A DNA stretch of 64,000 nt from Symbiodinium natans (lineage: Eukaryota; Sar; Dinophyceae; Suessiales; Symbiodiniaceae). The stretch is from NCBI GenBank assembly GCA_905221605.1, contig CAJNDS010000768.1, forward strand, positions 1 through 64,000, read 5' to 3'. This document shows positions 1-10,447 of the stretch, piece by piece (position 1 is the stretch's first letter; every line of letters begins with the position of its first letter). The notes below the pieces were generated by a model, which saw only the letters and a list, made by a program, of their open reading frames with translations, was not told the DNA's origin and did not search any database. The translations under genes and the position numbers were made by a program.

Positions 1-544
1 TAGCAAGCTCACTTGCTTGCCTGGAGGCTTAGCTTCTATCCGTGTGGTCAGGTCCTGCACAGCTTCTGAAAGGGGTTGCGGTAAATGTCTGCAGATGTGA
101 GTGGGTATCTTCTATTCGTTGATCGTTTTCAAAGCTCAGATTGGCAAGGTGCGGACGATTAGCTGTGTTTCGGCAGGATTTACAACTGCCTTGAAGACTA
201 AGCAATGTAAGAGTCGCAGAACCCACCTCCAAGAGGGAAGCCTCCTAGGGATGCTGTTGCTGAATATGTACTGACAGTTTTCTGTAGGAATGTCGACTGG
301 CAGACGAAGTACGCCTGGAAAACATGCCCTGTGCGGTGAAGTGGCACGTCGGGATGCTGGGATATTATGAGTCCCTAGAAATCATTAAAGGAGGTGCTCC
401 TGTCGACACCATACACAAGTCAGAGGCCTGCCTGGACCACCTGCTGCAGCTGGCCAATTTCGTTCCTGACTGCCACCCTGACAGGGCGTTGCACTGGCCC
501 GGAGCTGCAGGATTCTCAGCATTCAGGACGCAGGAAATTTAGCA
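1..544. other. Gene-free unique sequence
   Basis: No repeat, RNA gene or convincing coding frame seen; the open frames are short and overlap one another on both strands. Confidence 0.5.
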
Positions 545-639
545 ATATAGGGGGCCATGATCGGGTCATTATCGTATAATTATAAAGGGACGATAAGTTG
601 ATGAGGGAATATTACTAGTAACTATTCCGACCCCTATAT
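545..639. mobile_element. HP-C hairpin element, copy 1
   Basis: A 95-bp AT-rich stretch bounded by short inverted ends (ATATAGGGG at the left, CCCCTATAT at the right). It carries an internal AATTATAAAGGG core. The right half (GTAACTATTCCGACCCCTATAT-like) recurs at 22064-22103, and a short fragment (TTATTCCGACCCCTATG) occurs at 12091-12107, so it is a dispersed family. No target duplication could be assigned. A non-autonomous DNA element is inferred. Confidence 0.55.
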
Positions 640-1655
640 CTTCTCTGCTAAGCTTAGAAAGCTTGCGGCAAAGCAGTGCTGCCTGTTGGGGCTGGGGGGG
701 AAGCTTCTGGGATGGTCGGTGCAAGGGAAACAAAGGAGCCAAAGTCCCAAATCCCGCAACACGCAACCAAACAAGCCAGGAAGCTGCACGTCGGACTCCA
801 CGGAAAGGACTTCCTCCGGTCGACTCACGGGATCCCTACGCAACCTTCTGTGGGCCCGGGCCCGAAACCAAAAGGTCTTCTACAGAACCATCGGCGCTCT
901 TCCTCCTGCATCCGACTCGTTAACCCTTCAAGCCTGAAAGTGTTCTCGAATGCGCCGAATCTAACCCGATGGTTCATTGAAGGGCGGCCATTCGCTTGGG
1001 AGGGGGGGTGGGAGGGGGGGGGGGAGTTGGGGGAGTCGGGGCGGGGTGGGGGAATTGGGCGGGGAATTTGACCTTGCTGTTGGTGCTGCATGGCATCATT
1101 CAGAGCATTGCCTACTGCACTGCCAGTCGGGTCTCTCACCCATACGTAAGTCTACGTGCTAATTGTGACCATGTCTGTTACGTGATGCCAAGCCTAGGGC
1201 AGCTTAAGGACTACCTGCCCGCAGCAGTGCATTACTACAATCCGATCAGCCTTTTCCCAATGCCCTCTTACAACAAGACGTTGACAAAATCAGCCACAAC
1301 AGAAACCCTGAGCCAAGAACTTGCCCCACAATTCCTTGATCCTGAGCACGCTGTAGTAAAAGTATGTAACCCCACCTGTAAAGCCTTTTGCGGCTGATTC
1401 CGCGTTTCGAGCTGTCTTCCGAGATACTCGCAGTGGCCCGCTTCAATGAACTTCAATGTCTTTACTTTGGGGATTCGGGCTTAAGAATTTGCGGCAACTT
1501 TCAAAGCGCCTTGGGCAAAAGCTTAGAGTTTAAGCGTGATGCAGCAGCCGAAGGAATCCGGGGAGCTAACCCTGTTTGCTCGATGCGGCTTGTTTTGGAG
1601 ACATTTGTACGGAGGGTCTCCGAGAGAAGCCCAGCCTTGCAATAGCCTTGCTTGG
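640..1655. other. Gene-free stretch with a G-rich tract
   Basis: Contains a strongly G-rich plus-strand tract at about 999-1063 with many G runs (G-quadruplex-capable). Open frames of 60-133 codons overlap on both strands and show no recognisable domain. Confidence 0.5.
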
Positions 1656-1825
1656 TTTAGGGTTTAGGGTTTAGGGTTTAGGGTTTAGGGTTTAGGGTTT
1701 AGGGTTTAGGGTTTAGGGTTTAGGGTTTAGGGTTTAGGGTTTAGGGTTTAGGGTTTAGGGTTTAGGGTAGTTTAGGGTTTAGGGTTTAGGGTTTGGGGTT
1801 CAGGGTTCAGGGTTTAGGGTTTAGG
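1656..1825 (+). repeat. Interstitial telomere-type array (TTTAGGG), about 24 units
   Basis: The longest array in the window: near-perfect TTTAGGG heptamers, degenerating at the right end into GGGTTCAGG variants. It sits between unrelated unique sequences, so it is internal and not a chromosome end. Regular phase and near-perfect units suggest recent addition or slippage. Confidence 0.95.
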
Positions 1826-1931
1826 AGCCTTGAACGCGCTTTGCTTGGAAAAGCTGGCCTGGAAAGTCGCTCTCGCGCGGTCCACCTCCGTGCGCCTGGG
1901 CAACTGGCAAACGAGGTTGATGGGTGTGACC

Positions 1932-1967
1932 TAGGGTTTAGGGTTTAGGGTTTAGGGTTTAGGGTTC
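1932..1967 (+). repeat. Interstitial TTTAGGG array, about 5 units
   Basis: Short perfect heptamer array, separated from the preceding array by about 105 bp of unique sequence and in the same orientation. Confidence 0.9.
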
Positions 1968-2520
1968 CGTTACAATGAAGCAACATAGCGACATGTTAGT
2001 CTGCCAAAGTTCTTGTAATGCTTGAGTGCAGTGATGCTGGATGCATCAGCTTGGCATCATCCGCACGACTTTTCCGTGCTCAGCGTGTGACTGAGAAGCG
2101 CATTGACAAATAAGTTGCCAGTGGTGTGGGTTGTGGAGTGGAGCAGTCAGCCTCATGACCCCATCGCAAAACACCGTAACTCATCAGAACAAGGCTTTAA
2201 AGGCCACGGGCACAGCTCACGCTCTGCACGGCGATGTTCCGCAGCCTCGACATTGTCTGGTCTGGGGTCGCAAGATTGTCTAGGCTTTGGGAATCACGGC
2301 GGAACAACTGAAAACTTGCCAATTTTCTACCTTCACGGCTTTGTTATCCTGAGTCCAGGTGTGCTTGCAACTGTTCACGCCATCCGGGCTTGACAACCAA
2401 GAAGGCCATGTTCGCTCTCCGAATGCCGCATTATCTGCTTAAAGGCTGCCAGCCTTTTTTAAAGCCATGAATCGCACTTGTCAGTAGATCACCTATATGC
2501 ACTTCCGCATTCTCCGACGA
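1968..2520. other. Gene-free unique sequence
   Basis: Nothing recognised. A 96-codon plus-strand frame (2103-2393) is within chance length. Confidence 0.4.
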
Positions 2521-2669
2521 CTACTATTTGCTGAAACCCTCCCCCCCCCCCCCCCCCCCCCCCCCCCCACAAATACAGCATATGTCACATATTCTTCCTT
2601 ATAAGTTCTAAGGGGAATATAGGATTTTTGCAAAAATAGTTTTTTGGGGGTTCTTAAGCAAATAGTAGA
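2521..2669. mobile_element. HP-H element, copy 1, with an internal poly-C expansion
   Basis: Ends are inverted: CTACTATTTGCTGAAACCCTC at the left against GGGGGTTCTTAAGCAAATAG at the right (the end continues TAG). A run of 28 C at 2541-2568 follows the left end and looks like expansion of the terminal C cluster. The right 23 bp match the copy at 13180-13303. The interior is AT-rich with CTTATAAG. Flanks ACGA/AAGA are at best a degenerate target duplication. Confidence 0.65.
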
Positions 2670-2784
2670 AGATGTATGACCAACCACAAGGACGCTCAAG
2701 TAATTGATCTGCAGGCCCCAAAGAACCACGAACCGTTGCACATCGACTACACTCTGCCGCGACCGAGGCGGATACCGCACGCGG

Positions 2785-2897
2785 TTTAGGGTTTAGGGTG
2801 TAGCGTTTAGGGTTTAGGGTGTAGCGTTTAGGGTTTAGGGTTCGGGTTTAGGGTGTAGGGTTTAGAGTTTAGGGTGTAGGGTTTAGGGTTTAGGGTT
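2785..2897 (+). repeat. Interstitial TTTAGGG array with variants
   Basis: Heptamers mixed with TGTAGGG and TGTAGCG variants in a higher-order pattern (two normal units, then one TGTAGCG), showing local amplification of a mutated unit. Confidence 0.9.
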
Positions 2898-2986
2898 CTG
2901 AGGCATACCCCGAGGCACCTGAAGCTTGGACCTCCGTATCTGCTCCCGGAGGGTTTGCAGCTTGTCGCGCCTCGGGCTGGTGGTGG

Positions 2987-3131
2987 TTTAGGGTTTAGGG
3001 TTTAGGGTTTAGGGTTTAGGGTTTAGGGTTTAGGGTTTAGGGTTTAGGGTTTAGGGTTTAGGGTTTAGGGTTTAGGGTTTAGGGTTTAGGGTTTAGGGTT
3101 TAGGGTTTAGGGTTTAGGGTTTAGCGTTTAG
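2987..3131 (+). repeat. Interstitial TTTAGGG array, about 20 units
   Basis: Near-perfect array ending in TTTAGCG. It lies about 45 bp left of an HP-A element. Confidence 0.95.
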
Positions 3132-3177
3132 CTACCAGCGAAGTGGGCACAGCCCAGTTTACACAATATGATCATAT

Positions 3178-3291
3178 GGGGTTTACGAAAATAGGGGGCC
3201 CCAAAGATTCTAGATCCCCAAATAGTAGGATCCCCTTATAGTGAGGACATGTAAGGACCCCGATAAAGTATCCCTAATTTCGGAAACCCCC
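3178..3291 (+). mobile_element. HP-A element, copy 1
   Basis: A 114-bp element with inverted ends GGGGTTTACGAAAATAGGG and CCCTAATTTCGGAAACCCCC. It carries the family core CCCCAAATAGTAGGAT followed by CCCCTTATA. It is flanked by ATAT at 3174-3177 and 3292-3295, read as a 4-bp target duplication. Related copies are at 10343, 19696, 29253, 45233 and 52748. No coding capacity; a MITE is inferred. Confidence 0.8.
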
Positions 3292-3298
3292 ATATGAT

Positions 3299-5933
3299 GC
3301 TTCTGAAGCCACTGGAACGATGCCATCGGCAACCGCAAGTAACGCTACTTCCACAGCCGCCCGGACTGTGTCCGTTTTCTCTTCCTGTTGACCACAACCA
3401 CCACAGCCACCGCCCACTACGGTTGCTTCTCTGTGCAAAAAAAGAAGCAGTTTGTTGGGAAGATGGTGGAGGAGGAAATCAAACCACGGTCAACATATGG
3501 ACATGCTTAAGGCAGGTGATTGTTCAACCGAGGCGACCACCATGACCACCAACCCCGGGGCCACTATGGCCACCATGCCCCCCAGTTGCACTACCCCTAC
3601 CACTACCACCTGCCTTTTCGACCTGGCCGTTTCAACTTGTTGAACGTCTAGCCGGAACGCTACAAGCCTAAGCCACACCTAACTTCGAAGCCGCGGCCTT
3701 GCTGGTTTGGCCGAGCGACTGCGCGGCCACCTTGATGTAGTCCAAGGCGCCCTCGGCCTCGAATTGCCTTGCCTCGTTGCTGCAATGCTCTCCATCTTCC
3801 TGGCCGGCGGTACTTCGACTTTGAGGCTGAGTTTCTTATGTTCTTGAACCCCTGCAACACAATCATACTTTAGGGTGCAGTTTGTAATTGGGGGCCTCTG
3901 TTTGTTCCCCAAGTCAGTGGGTTTGTTAGATTTTAAGCACAAGTATGTATGCCCAAAGCGAGTCTCACCGGACACAACAGCACAGCGCTCCACTACGGAT
4001 AGGAGGACATGACAGGAGATAGGGGAGAGGAGAGGCCACGGGACAAACAGGAGGACGCTGGGCGTAGCGGCAGCAGGCCTTCCAGCCCAGCGATTGCACC
4101 GAAAATAGCTGGGCAAAACAATGGCCACAGAGCGGCCAGAAGGTTTCTCAGGGCCACGTGCAGCGAAAAACAGTGGCCACAAGGAGAACTTGCTTTTCCT
4201 CGTTGGAACTTCTTAGTGCTAGTAGAATGGGTATGCCCAACAAGTATAGACTTTGGGACAGGGTGGCCGGAGCGATAGTTTCTTGGGCAAGGAGGGTAGG
4301 CGGTAGAGTCTGCTTTGAGGGGGGTTTAGGGCCAAGTTTGCCCCTACCCCGACCCCTCCCGCACCCGCCCTAGGACTTGAGAACAAATGACAAGCCAAAT
4401 CAAACAGAACGGAACAGATGGCCACAACGTGGTTCTGTGTCAATAGCAAAGTGCTTCAGTATTTTGTGCGACCCAAGAAAAAAGGTGGAGTGGCGAGAAT
4501 ACAGGCTCTCTTGCTGTCCACCTCGTGCAGCTGTGGCATTCACGGGCCCAAGTAAACATGGTAAACCCCAGTAAGCCCTCACATGCTTGATTTCGCGCCT
4601 GCACGTGCCGCATGGTAGCCCTAAGGGCTTCCATCTCAGCGCTCAGCTGCTGCTTCTGCTGCAGCAGGCTACAGCGGTCGGCGTGATCCACGGAAGTCTC
4701 CACATGGCCACCTTGCTATTGGGCTGCAAGGTCCAATTCATCGGTCCGAAGGTGAGCCTCATCCCTGGGAAGGCGAGAACCTGTTTTGAACACCCTGGAG
4801 CAGCCCTGGCGCATCACTGGCACATCATGTCACGAGGCAGGGACTGCCCTCTCTCTCTATAGGAGTCGCTATATTACTCCGCAAATCTCCTTGCCAGTGG
4901 GGTCGCTGATCACGCTCGCCAGGCCCGTCTCCAGTGCGCAGACACATTCGCGCATCCGCTGCATTCCAGTCTTCCTCGGATCTCGTTGCTGCTTTAACAC
5001 GTCCTCCACACCTTCGAACACCTTCTTCTAAGAAACTTGCAAGATTCAAGTAATTCGGGCTTTGGCGCTCGCTGTCTCTGGTGGCGATGGGGGGGCTTGT
5101 GGGAAGGAAATGGCGTGCTCTTTGTCCGGTCTCAGTCTCCTTTCAGTGGAATCAGGTGCCCTGTTCTAACATGCTCATCCGAATCCCTTTCCGCCCTTGC
5201 ATGCGGCGTGCCACAGACTCGTCAGTGGAGTATGGATACTGCAAGCCACGGTTCTGGAGCGGAAGCGAGGTACCCAGCTTCTGACTCTCTGAGGGCACCA
5301 TGCAGTCAGCACGCGCGGCTCCCCTAGCTTTGGGGGGGTCAGCGGCTAAGAACACATGGACGAAGCTGCATCTGGCATCTCTGGTAGCTTGCTTTTCGCC
5401 AGGCAATTGTGGAGCATGTGTGCAGGCGTCGCGCCCCAAATCTGCATCTTGTGCGCAACTGACAATCTGTGTCTGCAGGTTGGAATAAGCTGAAAATGTA
5501 GTGGCGGGCGTCCGACGAAACTTGCTCGACGACACGTTACTCGCTCGAAGCCGTTCAAGGAACCCGGGAGCAAGAGCGACTTGCCATCACAACCTCGAAC
5601 GGACAAGCAAGTGCTAATCCTAGATTCTCTGAATCTATTCCGTGGCATATGTGGGCCAAGAGTTTGGGAATCCAGCGCCCTTGTCCCCCCTGACGCTGAC
5701 ATCCGAATCCGACAGTGTGCAGAACAAATCGGTCGGGCTCGAGGTCCTTCTACGCGGAGGCTTCTATCGGAAGTTCAAGGATCGAAGGCATCGTATCCAA
5801 CTGAGGGAGGAACGTGGCCAACCCCGCAAGCCAGCGCAGAGTTCAAGTGAAAATACACGTGTGGTTGCCGGACGGTAGTATCTATTTTTCAGCGTTCATG
5901 GACAGAATTTTCAATACCACTCAAAGGCCCTGA
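3299..5933. other. Gene-free unique sequence
   Basis: About 2.6 kb without repeats or a supported gene. The longest open frame is 167 codons on the minus strand (3679-4182) and is crossed by several frames of similar size, as expected by chance. A C-rich patch lies at 4335-4372. Confidence 0.4.
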
Positions 5934-5983
5934 AAACCCCAAACCCCAAACCCCAAACCCCAAACCCTAAACCCCGAAAACCC
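5934..5983 (-). repeat. Telomere-like array of the CCCCAAA variant
   Basis: Four CCCCAAA units followed by a normal CCCTAAA and CCCCGAAAA. The T-to-C change has been copied across adjacent units, so the variant was amplified locally after arising. Confidence 0.85.
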
Positions 5984-6140
5984 AAGTTGCGCTGTTTTGT
6001 TCCATGGCACGCACCAAGCTGACCTTCACTCACCAGTCCGGCGCGAAAAAGTCGGGGCCTGAGGGCTCGGCCCTGCCGCTTTGCATCGCTTTTTGCTTCC
6101 AAACCATGTAACGAACACGAGATCCTCAAAACTGGGCAGA

Positions 6141-6168
6141 CCCTAAACCCTAAACCCTAATCCCTAAA
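6141..6168 (-). repeat. Interstitial CCCTAAA array, about 4 units
   Basis: Short array, last unit TCCCTAAA. It lies about 160 bp from the CCCCAAA array, in the same orientation. Confidence 0.85.
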
Positions 6169-6568
6169 GGGACTATACGGGCTTGGCAGTGAGCGCTCTA
6201 CATGCCACCTTCTCTTTCGTGTGGCCCTTCTTCGAAGGAAGCCACCGCGCCGGAAAACTAGGGCGATAAGAGTTCAAATGGATAGATAGCTTGAAAACAC
6301 GTGCTGTGGCTTTCTTTGCAAGACGCTGTCTTATCCCTACTGCTTCTCAGTCCGAGTTCACAACAAACCAGGTGTCCATGTGTGTTCAATGCATCCCCCT
6401 GGGCCCGGCGATGCTGCTCTTCGGGCCTTGCTGGTCTTGGGCAATTTATGCTGCTACTAGTACGCTCTCTTGCCAAAGACCGAATGTCATGCTGCTCTTT
6501 GTGCCTAGTTGTTTCAGATGGCTAGTATGATGGGTTCCGAGCGTCACTTCGGGGCTGAATCCCTGCTT

Positions 6569-6815
6569 GATTTCGCTATGGGTCTCTGCATGATTTGTTT
6601 GGACTGGACCGTCTTTGCTACTGTGATTTCGCCGTGGGCGTCTACTGACTTTTGAATTCGCTGTGATTCTCTGCGTTATTTTGATTTCGCTGTGGTTCTC
6701 CGCATCTTTGATTTGTGTGGGATTTCACAATGGGTCCCTGCATCTTTTCTTGATCTCGTATGCTGAAAGGCGTCTTGGTTTCGTTTTGGCTTTGCTATGG
6801 TTCTCTGCATCTCTT
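6569..6815 (+). repeat. Degenerate tandem repeat, about 6 units
   Basis: A motif close to GATTTCGCTGTGGTTCTCTG (continuing CATC) recurs near 6570, 6626, 6652, 6683, 6721 and 6787 at 25-65 bp spacing with substitutions. Part of it falls in a plus-strand open frame (6663-6953) that would read as a repeated hydrophobic peptide with LWFSASL. The repeat, not the frame, explains the pattern. Confidence 0.65.
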
Positions 6816-6947
6816 TCATGTTGCGGTGCCCTGGTAACCTGCGGAGAAACATTTATTCTGAGAAAATGCTTGTTGGGCTTCGGGAGTCGGGCAAGTAGAA
6901 GTCCAGTCGTGTGGGGCAGAAGCCCTGGCTTTCTCCGCAATTCTAGA

Positions 6948-7050
6948 CCCTAAACCCTAAACCCTAAACGCTAAAGCCTAAACGCTAAACGCTAAACGCT
7001 AAACCCTAAACCCTAAACCCTAAACCCTAAACCCTAAACCCTAAACCCTA
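6948..7050 (-). repeat. Interstitial CCCTAAA array, about 14 units
   Basis: Normal heptamers surround a block of CGCTAAA variants at about 6967-7000, again a locally amplified variant unit. Confidence 0.95.
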
Positions 7051-8130
7051 CCACACAGCACGAACAGTAGCGAGGTAGATTGCAGCAGAAGGCGAGGTGG
7101 CCCGCAAGGACTTGGGCTTGGAGTTGACCGACACGTTCCTCTTACGGCTTTGCAGGTCCGGTCATTTTGGAAGCAGCTCGGGGATACTACTCCCGATTTG
7201 AGTTTCAATCTTCCCGTCATGGACGCAAGAGCTCTGGAAGCCCATGCAGCCTTGCCACGCACATCGGTTGTCTTAAGCATTTCTGCTGATTTCTTGCGGT
7301 TTGCTCTGACTTTGCCCCTGTGACCTACCAGCAGATAAGGGTCCTGCACCTATTCTCGGTTCATGGCCTAGCATTCTATCTGCAAACGCTTCGCCAGTAA
7401 AGTGCTTGTCTCTCGCTTTTGCGCACGAAAGCCACAGCAAACTCCACTAAGCCCTCTATGAAGGCAGTGAGTCAGATTCTGCGCCTTTACCGAGATGACC
7501 CCGGATTCGTATCGTCGGTTTCGGCATCCTCTTCTAAATGGCCAAACCCCGCAACCCCTCCCCCCTCCCAACCCAATTTGCCTAAATTCGCAAAGGCAAG
7601 GGATGTCATGGTCTCATAAGGTGCCCTAGAACTCCACGACTGCCTCTTGCAAGTTGGATATTTTCGAGAATTTGCTCCGGGTTTTAGGGAACCGAGGCAC
7701 GCCTTGGGGCCGCCTCGAACTGCCTTCTGAGAGAGCGAGGGCCGTGCCAGCAGCAGGAAGACGGGCATTGCACATTCGGCCAGGGACTTTGGACCAGGAC
7801 GTTTGAACGGTTTAGGAAGTCTAGGGGTGTCGAGTCCAGGGATGCGGGTCGCATCTCGAACGTAGGAATGCGCCTCCCCTGTCATGTTGTGTTGCGGGGC
7901 TCCAGAGTGAAAGCATCTGCTGTTCACATTCCATGCGCCAAAGAGCGAGATCTGCAGGGTGCAGCTCTGGATCCTGGCCCATAAGCCCAGATGTCCTCTT
8001 GAAAGGAATCAAAGACTCTGGCCGGGAGACCAGCTGCTCGGACAGATTCTTGTGACATGTAGAGCTAGCTATTCAACAGCTCTCTCTCTGTTAAGACATT
8101 GTGTGCCTGATGTGTGTTTGTAGTATAGTT
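7051..8130. other. Gene-free unique sequence
   Basis: No repeats. A 146-codon minus-strand frame (7487-7927) has no recognisable motif and is within chance length. Confidence 0.4.
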
Positions 8131-8285
8131 GTAATACATTCATATACATATATATATATACACACACGTACATTTACATATGCATACCACATTTTTACAT
8201 AATTCACAAATAGACAAATATCATACATGTACGTGTATAAGTACATATCTATCTATGTACATATACATATACATATATATATATA
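8131..8285. repeat. AT/ACAT-rich microsatellite tract
   Basis: Mixed TA, CA and ACATAT repeats with one (TA)n run just before 8286. It abuts the left inverted repeat of the foldback structure; a degenerate AT tract also follows the right repeat. Confidence 0.8.
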
Positions 8286-8354
8286 TATTGAATAATCCAT
8301 ATAATGCTTAACATGTCCCCAAAAGTCGGTGTCGTCAGGCGGGTTTTTTCTCAG

Positions 8355-8460
8355 GTCTTGTGGCCGGAAATCTGGGTTCTGTCTGCGGTCTTGTGGCCGG
8401 AAATCTGGGTTCTGTCTGCGGCCTTGTGGCCGGAAATCTGGGTTCTGTCTAAGTAGAATC
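8355..8460 (-). repeat. 33-bp tandem repeat, 3 close copies plus degenerate ones
   Basis: Units begin at 8355, 8388 and 8421 with GTCTTGTGGCCGGAAATCTG. More diverged copies (CTGAAATCTGGGATTTGTCT and others) continue to about 8630. On the minus strand the 33-bp period gives an 11-residue repeat with NPDFRPQ within a 73-codon frame. Whether that frame is used is unknown. Confidence 0.85.
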
Positions 8461-8712
8461 TTGGATCTACTCATCTGAAATCTGGGATTTGTCTGCGGTT
8501 TATTACATTAAAAACTTGGTTCAGATCGCTGAAAACCGGGATCCGCCCTGCAAGTTTCGGGGCTTGACCTTGTCATGAATCCTGAGAAATCTTGGACTTG
8601 CTCCTAGAAATATTGGGCTTACTCCAGCCTCGTAAAAGATTGTTATCGAAACTCTTTCCTGTTTTGTTCTCGATGGAGGCCAGTCTGGCGGACAAAACTG
8701 CTTGACTTAACG

Positions 8713-8915
8713 ATGCTACTCGCATCTGACTCTCCCTCCAGCCCCTCCATCCCCCTGCAGCCCCCTCCAGCCTCCAGCCCCTCCAGCTCCGGCCCTCCAG
8801 CCCTCCAGCCCCCCCCAGCCCCTCCAGCCTCCAGCCCCTCCCGCCCCTCCAGCCCCCCCGCCCCGCCCCCCACGCGCCCCCCCACCTTCCCCCAATGGGG
8901 GGGGGCCACCCCCAC
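8713..8915 (+). repeat. C-rich low-complexity arm (CCCCTCCAG)n
   Basis: Imperfect repeats of CCCCTCCAG giving way to pure C runs. It forms the left pyrimidine-rich arm of the foldback; frames across it encode only Pro/Ser or Gly-rich peptides. Confidence 0.85.
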
Positions 8916-8949
8916 CCCGGTCAGCACGCCCGGTCAGCACCCGGTCACC

Positions 8950-9095
8950 CGGTCGGTGCCCGGTCGGTGCCTGGTCGGTACCCGGTCGGTACCTGGTCGG
9001 GAGCCCAAAAACAAGCCAAAAACCGGCAATTTGAGATCCCGACCAGTTACCGACCGGTTACCGACCGGTTACCGACCAGGTACCGACCGGCTTCT
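8950..9095. repeat. 11-bp repeats in inverted arrangement (central hairpin of the foldback)
   Basis: Left arm: about four GGTCGGTRCCY units (8951-9001). Right arm: the complementary ACCGACCGGTT units (9040-9095). About 38 bp lies between the arms, so a single strand could form a long GC-rich stem. Confidence 0.8.
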
Positions 9096-9114
9096 GGTCA
9101 GGGCTCGGTAAGGC

Positions 9115-9255
9115 TGGGACCCGGAGGGCGGGGGGGGCGTGTGGGGGGTGGGGTGGGGGCGGGAGGGGGGGGGGTCAGAAGGGGGTCGGGGCGGTGCCGG
9201 AAATAAGGGGGGGGGGGGTCGGGAACCGGGTGGGTTTGGGGGGGGGGGGGGCTGG
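9115..9255 (+). repeat. G-rich low-complexity arm
   Basis: Long G runs broken by single T, C or A. Mirrors the C-rich arm at 8713-8915 and is G-quadruplex-capable. Confidence 0.85.
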
Positions 9256-9624
9256 GCAAGGGGCCCATGTTTTCGTGTCAGAAACTAGTCGAGTTTTTCT
9301 TTTCGTGGTGTTTGGTTGCCACTTACAACTTACAACCTAGGCATGGGCGCGCGCGCCAGGATCTTTCACGAAGAGACACCGCCTGTATATGTTTCGGAAA
9401 AGTTGAGGAGGGTGTTTTCAATCCTACGGCGCATGGATCTTGCTTCGGGGGCACTGCGTTCTTCCATGATTTTTTTCAACTCCGATGAAAACTTCTACCC
9501 GTGACCGACGCTTCATGGACGTGTCCAGAAGTTTTTGTCGCTCTAGAAGGAGCTAGGCTACACCTGGTTGCACAATAGCGCGACCCACAATTTCTTGTAT
9601 ATGACACTGACTTCCTCAGCGCCA

Positions 9625-10075
9625 GCCGAGGCCATGTTTCTTACGACCAATCCCGACTTACGATGCCTCAAGACCAAACATGACCCTCCCCAGGCCCCAA
9701 CCCAGATGTATTGTTTCTACTAGGTTTGCTTCGCAAAACGCAAGCCGAGACCATATTTTTAAAGACCAATCCCGACTTCGGACGCCTCAAGACCAAACAT
9801 GACCCTCCCCCGGCCCCAACCCAGATGTGTTTTTTCTACTAGGTTTGCTTCGTAAACGCAAGCCGAGACCATATGTTTAAAGACCAATCCCGACTTCGGA
9901 CGCCTCAAGACCAAACATGACCCTCCCCAGGCCCCAACCCAGATGTGTTTTTTCTACTAGGTTTGCTTCGTAAACGCAAGCCGAGACCATATTTTTAAAG
10001 ACCAATCCCGACTTCGGACGCCTCAAGACCAAACATGACCCTTCCCAGACCCCAACCCATATATGATTTTCCATG
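9625..10075 (-). repeat. 118-bp tandem repeat, about 3.8 copies
   Basis: Units start at 9625, 9744, 9862 and 9980 with GCCGAGRCCATRTTT. They are highly similar over most of their length (shared block CCTCAAGACCAAACATGACC). Homogeneity suggests recent expansion. The last unit diverges just before the right inverted end at 10090. Confidence 0.92.
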
Positions 10076-10342
10076 AAAACCCAAAAGATATGTTAAGCAT
10101 TATATGGATTATTCAATATAAATATATGATGTACACATGCTTGTACATCTGTCTGTTACTCTGAGCACCTGCTGGCTTTGGCCTCGGTAGCTAAATAAAA
10201 AGTCACCAGGGGCATCTCATATTTCTGTGGTCTGCACCTTGCAGGGGCTGTGGAAGAGCTCGGAGCTTACAGCCTACTTCGCAATGCCCAGCTCATCCTT
10301 TACCTGTTTTGATGCCGGCATGCGAAGTACCCTGTGAGAATT

Positions 10343-10442
10343 GGGGGTTGACGATATGGAAGCCCTAATATAGACCCCCAAATAGTAGGATTCCCTTATA
10401 ACAAGGACCCCAATAACGTACCCCCCAATATCGTAAACCCCC
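10343..10442 (+). mobile_element. HP-A element, copy 2
   Basis: A 100-bp copy with ends GGGGGTTGACGATAT and ATATCGTAAACCCCC. The core CCCCAAATAGTAGGATTCCC is followed by TTATAACAAGG. It is flanked by AATT at 10339-10342 and 10443-10446, a second 4-bp A/T duplication in this family. Confidence 0.82.
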
Positions 10443-10447
10443 AATTC

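Larger units (their letters stand above)
8286..10118. mobile_element. 1.83-kb foldback-type element with 29-bp perfect inverted ends
   Basis: Bases 8286-8314 and 10090-10118 are exact reverse complements over 29 bp (left end starts TATTGAATAATCC; right end finishes GGATTATTCAATA). Similarity continues imperfectly into the AT-rich flanks. The interior is layered: 33-bp tandem repeats (8355-8460), a C-rich arm (8713-8915), 11-bp repeats (8950-9001), their inverted counterpart (9040-9095), a G-rich arm (9115-9255) and 118-bp tandem repeats (9625-10075). The C-rich and G-rich arms share complementary blocks (CCCCCCACGCGCCCCCCC near 8868 against GGGGGGGGCGTGTGGGGGG near 9136). No transposase is encoded. 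Resembles foldback elements; family unknown. Confidence 0.7.

Noticed and set aside
9625-10075. 118-bp repeats as a CRISPR array
   Set aside because: The whole unit is conserved with no variable spacers, and the DNA is eukaryotic.
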